A stretch of DNA of 64,000 bases from JADJNW01 sp964526645 (GTDB taxonomy: Bacteria > Bacteroidota > Bacteroidia > Chitinophagales > Saprospiraceae), in contig CAZGJN010000007.1 of assembly GCA_964526645.1 (NCBI GenBank), positions 1 through 64,000 on the forward strand. The letters are read 5' to 3'. The position numbers and the translations under genes were made by a program. A model generated the notes under the pieces. That model worked only from the letters and a program-made list of their open reading frames with translations. It searched no databases and was not told where the DNA came from. Of the stretch, positions 60,339 through 64,000 are shown piece after piece (position 1 is the first letter of the stretch; every line of letters starts with the position of its first letter).

Positions 60339-61427
60339 ATGAAATTGGGAGTTCCAAAAGAAATTCACGATAATCGTGTTGCCCTCGTGCCGGCCACTTT
60401 ACCAAAATTAAAAGACCTGGGCTTGGAAATTTTAATCGAACGAGATGCGGGTGCCGGCGCTATGTACGATAATGCAGCCTTTGAAGCCCACGCAACAATC
60501 GTTGATCGAAAAACATTGCTCGCTCAGGCTGATATACTACTCAGTATCCATCCCTTGCCGGAAGAAGAGTTGAAGTCCTTAAAGCCAGAAACGGTTGTAA
60601 TTGCCCTTTTTCAGCCTTATGTGGATGCCAGCATCACCGAAAAATTAAGAAGCTGGAAGCTCAGGGGCTTGAGCTTTGATATGATTCCGCGCACTACACT
60701 CGCCCAATCAATGGATGTATTGTCCTCTATGGCTGCTGTTGCGGGTTACAAAGCAGTGTTGGAAGCTGCGCGCCTGTTGCCGCGTTATTTTCCAATGATG
60801 ATTACGGCGGCTGGAAGCATTCCACCTTCCAAGGTACTCGTACTTGGCGCAGGGGTTGCTGGTTTGCAAGCCATTGCTACGGCGCGCAGATTGGGTGCAA
60901 TGGTAGAAGCCTTTGATACGCGCCAGGCTGCCAAAGAAGAAGTGGAAAGTTTGGGTGCGAAATTTGTAGAAGTAACTGGTGCCAAGGATGATAAAGGAGC
61001 GGGTGGTTACGCGGTGGAGCAATCAGAAGAATTCCTGCAACGCCAGCGCGCAGAAGTGCAGGCCCGCGCCGCCAAGGCAGATGTGATTATTACCACTGCG
61101 CAAGTACGCGGTCGAAAAGCGCCTATTTTACTCCCAAAAGAAACCGTAGAAAAGATGAAGCACGGCTCTGTTATAGTGGACCTGGCTGCCTCTACAGGTG
61201 GTAACTGCGAATTGACAAAAGATAACGAGGTTATTATTCATAATGGGGTTATTATAGTGGGTAATTCTAATTTGGCTGCACTAATGCCACAGGATGCCAG
61301 TGTTTTATTCAGTAATAATGCTTTGAATTTTATAAAAATATTTATTAAAAAAGGCGAATTGGATTTGGATATGAATAACGAAATCATCCGAGGGGCTTAT
61401 TTTACTGCTGAACCTGTGGTGGCTTAA
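60339..61427 (+). CDS. pntAA: NAD(P) transhydrogenase subunit alpha part 1
   Basis: The NAD(H)-binding soluble part of proton-translocating transhydrogenase. MKLGVPKEIHDNRVALVPATL, LSFDMIPRTTLAQSMDVLSSM, the Rossmann loop VLVLGAGVAGLQAIATARRLGA, and GAGGYAVEQSEEFLQRQR are characteristic. It ends at residue 362 without the membrane part, which is a separate gene, as usual in Bacteroidota. The three genes pntAA, pntAB and pntB form an operon that interconverts NADH/NADPH with the proton gradient. Confidence 0.95.
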   Translation: MKLGVPKEIHDNRVALVPATLPKLKDLGLEILIERDAGAGAMYDNAAFEAHATIVDRKTLLAQADILLSIHPLPEEELKSLKPETVVIALFQPYVDASITEKLRSWKLRGLSFDMIPRTTLAQSMDVLSSMAAVAGYKAVLEAARLLPRYFPMMITAAGSIPPSKVLVLGAGVAGLQAIATARRLGAMVEAFDTRQAAKEEVESLGAKFVEVTGAKDDKGAGGYAVEQSEEFLQRQRAEVQARAAKADVIITTAQVRGRKAPILLPKETVEKMKHGSVIVDLAASTGGNCELTKDNEVIIHNGVIIVGNSNLAALMPQDASVLFSNNALNFIKIFIKKGELDLDMNNEIIRGAYFTAEPVVA

Positions 61428-61464
61428 TAAATTGAGATTTAAAAAATGTAAACCTTACTTTACT

Positions 61465-61773
61465 ATGGCTTTTGTTCAATTTTTTAATGAAAATATCATC
61501 CTTCTTTATCTGTTGATTTTTACCGTTATACTTGGTTTTGAAGTTATTTCTAAAGTACCGACTATTTTACACACGCCATTGATGTCGGGAGCCAATGCAG
61601 TGAGCGGTGTTGTAATCATAGGCGCGATTATTTTGTTGCGCATCACTCGCCCGGATGACTATGTTTCCTTATCCTTGGGATTTCTGGGAGTGATATTAGG
61701 TATGATTAATGCGGCGGGAGGATTTGCAGTGACTAACAGGATGCTTGAAATGTTCAAAAAGAAGAAAAATTGA
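61465..61773 (+). CDS. pntAB: NAD(P) transhydrogenase subunit alpha part 2
   Basis: The small membrane part of the alpha subunit, 103 residues with three hydrophobic segments (IILLYLLIFTVILGFEVI, LMSGANAVSGVVIIGAIILL, LGFLGVILGMINAAGGFAV). The conserved GANAVSG and NAAGGFAVTNRML motifs of the channel are present. The ATG at 61465 is chosen; the open frame extends to a TTG at 61432 with no fit to the family. It lies between pntAA and pntB. Confidence 0.93.
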   Translation: MAFVQFFNENIILLYLLIFTVILGFEVISKVPTILHTPLMSGANAVSGVVIIGAIILLRITRPDDYVSLSLGFLGVILGMINAAGGFAVTNRMLEMFKKKKN

Positions 61774-61838
61774 CCTTTGCGCAAGCTGCTGTATATCGAA
61801 TTTGAAATCAATTTTTAAATCGCAAATTATACATCGAA

Positions 61839-63248
61839 ATGATTTTCGAATTTATTATAAACCTTGCTTTTTTATTTGGTGCACTGGCTTTTATCTGGGG
61901 CTTGCGCATGCTTAGTTCGCCTGATACGGCTCGCCGTGGGAATATCATAGCCGCTGTTGGGATGGGGGTCGCTATTGTGGCGGTGATGGTAATGCCCATC
62001 AAATACACTTATGCTTACAATAATTATGCTTGGATCATCATAGCAATGGCTATTGGAGGGGTGATCGGGATTTATGTATCTTACAAAGTGAAAATGACGG
62101 CGATGCCACAGATGGTGTCTCTCTTTAATGGTTTGGGAGGTGCTTGTGCAGTGGTATTAGCACTTGTAGAATTGATTACGGATTTTACCGGAGAGCGGGT
62201 GTCCAGCCAGGCAGCTGTGGCGAATGTGCTTTTTACTTTGTTTATTGGCGGCGTGACTTTCACAGGGAGCTTGCTGGCTTATGCTAAGTTGGAAGATTTG
62301 CTGAAGGACAATAAATTTGTAATACCCAATCATTCTACTTTCAACCTAGTCTTGCTGGCTATTACACTGGGGCTTGGAGGCTATGTTTATTTTGCAGGAA
62401 CCGCTAATGCACAGATTTTTGCTATTGTTTTCGTCGTTCTTTCTTTGATTTATGGGCTCTCTTTTGTAATACCGATTGGTGGGGCTGATATGCCAGTGGT
62501 TATTTCTCTGCTGAATTCTTTTTCGGGCATTTCTGCTATGGCTGCGGGGATTATTTCTGATAGCCGGATCATGATTGTAGGCGGCATTTTGGTAGGGGCT
62601 TCGGGGATTATTCTTACCTTGCTCATGTGCCGTGCGATGAATCGTTCCTTGCTAAATGTACTCATTGGTGGCTTCGGTGGTGGTGCTAGCAGCGCTCAAA
62701 AGGCGGCTGGCGACCAGGCAGTAAGGGAGATTACCCTCAATGATGCTGCTATTCAATTATACTATTCTCAAGCTGTTGTTTTTGTACCAGGCTATGGTTT
62801 GGCAGTAGCTCAAGCACAAAAAGCTTGTAAAGAAATTGACGATTTGCTTTCCGCTAATGGCGTAGATGTAAAATATGCCATTCACCCTGTGGCAGGGCGC
62901 ATGCCAGGGCACATGAACGTGCTCCTTGCAGAGGCAGATGTACCTTACCCTAAATTATTAGACCTCGATGATTCTAACAATGCCCTGCAAAGCACAGATG
63001 TAGTGGTGATTGTGGGAGCCAATGATGTTGTTAATCCCGCTGCTGAAGATGATCCAGGAAGCCCTATTTATGGTATGCCGGTACTCAAAGTATGGGATGC
63101 CAAGCATGTCATTGTACTCAAGCGCAGTATGCGTTCGGGCTATGCCGGTATCGAAAATCCCTTATTTTTCCACCCCAAAACAAAGATGCTTTTCGGCGAT
63201 GCCAAAGATTCGTTGACAAAATTGATCGCAGAAATTAAGTCGCTTTAA
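61839..63248 (+). CDS. pntB: NAD(P) transhydrogenase subunit beta
   Basis: A 469-residue subunit with about eight or nine membrane spans (~1-260) forming the proton channel and a C-terminal NADP(H)-binding domain (~285-469: VVFVPGYGLAVAQAQKACKEI, VKYAIHPVAGRMPGHMNVLLAEA, VVIVGANDVVNPAAEDDPGSPI, VLKVWDAKHVIVLKRSMRSGYAGI). These match PntB motifs directly. It completes the pnt operon. Confidence 0.96.
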   Translation: MIFEFIINLAFLFGALAFIWGLRMLSSPDTARRGNIIAAVGMGVAIVAVMVMPIKYTYAYNNYAWIIIAMAIGGVIGIYVSYKVKMTAMPQMVSLFNGLGGACAVVLALVELITDFTGERVSSQAAVANVLFTLFIGGVTFTGSLLAYAKLEDLLKDNKFVIPNHSTFNLVLLAITLGLGGYVYFAGTANAQIFAIVFVVLSLIYGLSFVIPIGGADMPVVISLLNSFSGISAMAAGIISDSRIMIVGGILVGASGIILTLLMCRAMNRSLLNVLIGGFGGGASSAQKAAGDQAVREITLNDAAIQLYYSQAVVFVPGYGLAVAQAQKACKEIDDLLSANGVDVKYAIHPVAGRMPGHMNVLLAEADVPYPKLLDLDDSNNALQSTDVVVIVGANDVVNPAAEDDPGSPIYGMPVLKVWDAKHVIVLKRSMRSGYAGIENPLFFHPKTKMLFGDAKDSLTKLIAEIKSL

Positions 63249-63358
63249 TACTTCGTATTTCTGTTTTTTGAATTTTTTCAACGAAAAAGATATACACAAA
63301 AAGCGTTTTTTTGTTATTTTGAGGAAGTAGAAGTTTTCCTAACTCAAAAACACCATTT

Positions 63359-64000
63359 ATGAGCACTTTAACAATTGTTCTGGCCGTATTGGGCATACTC
63401 ACCCTGATGTCGGGCTTATTTATCGTTCGCCAACAAACGGCTGTTATCGTGGAGCGCTTAGGGCGTTTTCACAGCGTTCGTTTGCCGGGCTTGCAATTTA
63501 AAATTCCTTATATTGATCGCATTGCGGGCAGAGTCAGTCTCAAGATACAGCAATTAGATGTATTGGTCGAAACCAAAACCAAGGATAATGTTTTTGTGAA
63601 ACTCAAGGTGTCTGTACAATTTAGAATTTTGGACAATTCTATCTTTGAAGCTTTTTACAGATTGCAAAATTCAACTGAACAGATCACAGCTTACGTCTTT
63701 GATACGGTGCGGGCAGAGGTTCCCAAAATGAAACTTGACGATGTATTTGAGCGCAAAGACGATATTGCACTGGCGATCCGCCGTGAGCTATCCGATGCAA
63801 TGAATGAATATGGCTACGATATTGTGAAAGCTTTGGTTACAGATATTGATCCTGACCACGCTGTGAAAAATGCGATGAACCGTATTAATGCTGCGGAACG
63901 CGAAAAAATCGCTGCGGAATACGAAGGGGAATCCGAGCGCATTCGTATTGTGGCAAAGGCAAAAGCGGAAGCGGAAAGCAAGCGCTTGCAGGGGCAGGGG
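63359..64000 (+). CDS. SPFH/band-7 domain protein, 3' truncated by window edge
   Basis: Open frame from the ATG at 63359 with no stop before the window end. It encodes an N-terminal membrane segment (MSTLTIVLAVLGILTLMSGLF) and a band-7/SPFH domain (VRQQTAVIVERLGRFHSVRLPGLQFKIPYIDRI, with VKLKVSVQFRIL), then a Glu/Lys/Ala-rich coiled coil (AAEREKIAAEYEGESERIR). The order and the PGLQF-type motif are typical of QmcA/HflK-like or paraslipin proteins that form membrane scaffolds. The rest of the gene lies outside the window, so the subfamily cannot be set. A TTATTTTG box near 63313 is one base from the -7 consensus. Confidence 0.9.
   Translation, partial: MSTLTIVLAVLGILTLMSGLFIVRQQTAVIVERLGRFHSVRLPGLQFKIPYIDRIAGRVSLKIQQLDVLVETKTKDNVFVKLKVSVQFRILDNSIFEAFYRLQNSTEQITAYVFDTVRAEVPKMKLDDVFERKDDIALAIRRELSDAMNEYGYDIVKALVTDIDPDHAVKNAMNRINAAEREKIAAEYEGESERIRIVAKAKAEAESKRLQGQG

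Noticed and set aside
1..64000. CRISPR array, tRNA or rRNA genes
   Set aside because: No tandem 25-40-base direct repeats with equal spacers were noticed and no tRNA cloverleaf or rRNA sequence was recognised by eye; a tool-based scan would be needed to exclude small RNA genes.

Overview
The window is a 64 kb piece of chromosome from a member of the Bacteroidota, most probably a Saprospiria-like bacterium. The evidence is gene content and signals: two proteins end in the type B C-terminal sorting domain of the type IX secretion system (gliding-motility-associated C-terminal domain), one of them a giant SprB-repeat protein; there are GLPGLI, DUF6089 and DUF3822 family proteins found mainly in this phylum; the transhydrogenase is split into PntAA, PntAB and PntB; and several genes are preceded by the Bacteroidota -7 box TAnnTTTG. 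The genus is inference. No rRNA, tRNA, CRISPR array, phage, insertion sequence or transposase was seen, so the region reads as ordinary chromosome with some accessory patches.

Layout. 1-1874: 3' part of class I ribonucleotide reductase nrdA. 2251-6796: DUF6089 outer-membrane-type proteins, a Sir2 deacylase and an OmpA/TSP3 protein. 7189-10586: formimidoylglutamase-like arginase-family protein, thioredoxin-SPOR lipoprotein-like secreted protein and hutI (histidine utilisation). 10943-19225: T9SS cargo (SprB-repeat/cohesin giant, LamG proteins), ybaB and a third DUF6089 gene. 19506-20806: tatC and a small membrane protein. 20819-29827: an accessory block with a leaderless subtilase, a CAP-domain lipoprotein, a lysozyme-like peptidoglycan-binding protein, a caspase/alpha-beta hydrolase fusion and an inward-rectifier-type K+ channel. 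30010-43926: housekeeping genes (folC, a glutamate-cysteine-ligase/CBS fusion with a Usp protein, threonine aldolase, tsaD, bactofilin, DUF3822, rsmD-like, argS, glnS, peroxiredoxin). 44044-46745: methionine/cysteine operon metY-metX preceded by a newly read 38-codon leader peptide that ends in six consecutive Cys codons. 47341-58649: OsmC, response regulator, EamA transporter, two large secreted proteins of unknown function, a GLPGLI protein, a two-component system, a PhoD-like phosphatase and a truncated LytTR-type membrane protein. 58911-64000: M28 peptidase with PDZ domain, pntAA-pntAB-pntB, and the 5' part of an SPFH/band-7 gene running off the right edge.

Functional links. metY and metX make homocysteine from homoserine, acetyl-CoA and sulfide, and the Cys-rich leader followed by alternative RNA hairpins and a T6 tract suggests attenuation by cysteine supply. 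TatC serves export of folded proteins, while several cargo and surface proteins use Sec signal peptides plus T9SS. The 23.1-29.8 kb block (lytic enzyme, caspase-like protease, hydrolase, K+ channel) is the best candidate for an undescribed cell-death or antagonism module, but this is only inferred from domain content and order.

The most unusual observations are the Cys leader/attenuator, the caspase-hydrolase plus K+ channel cluster, a dispersed intergenic repeat sharing the core AAATCAGCACATT, a truncated LamG gene whose 3' end carries the ybaB promoter, and several enzymes with altered catalytic or metal-binding motifs (rsmD-like GPPY, arginase-like, zinc-less Sir2).
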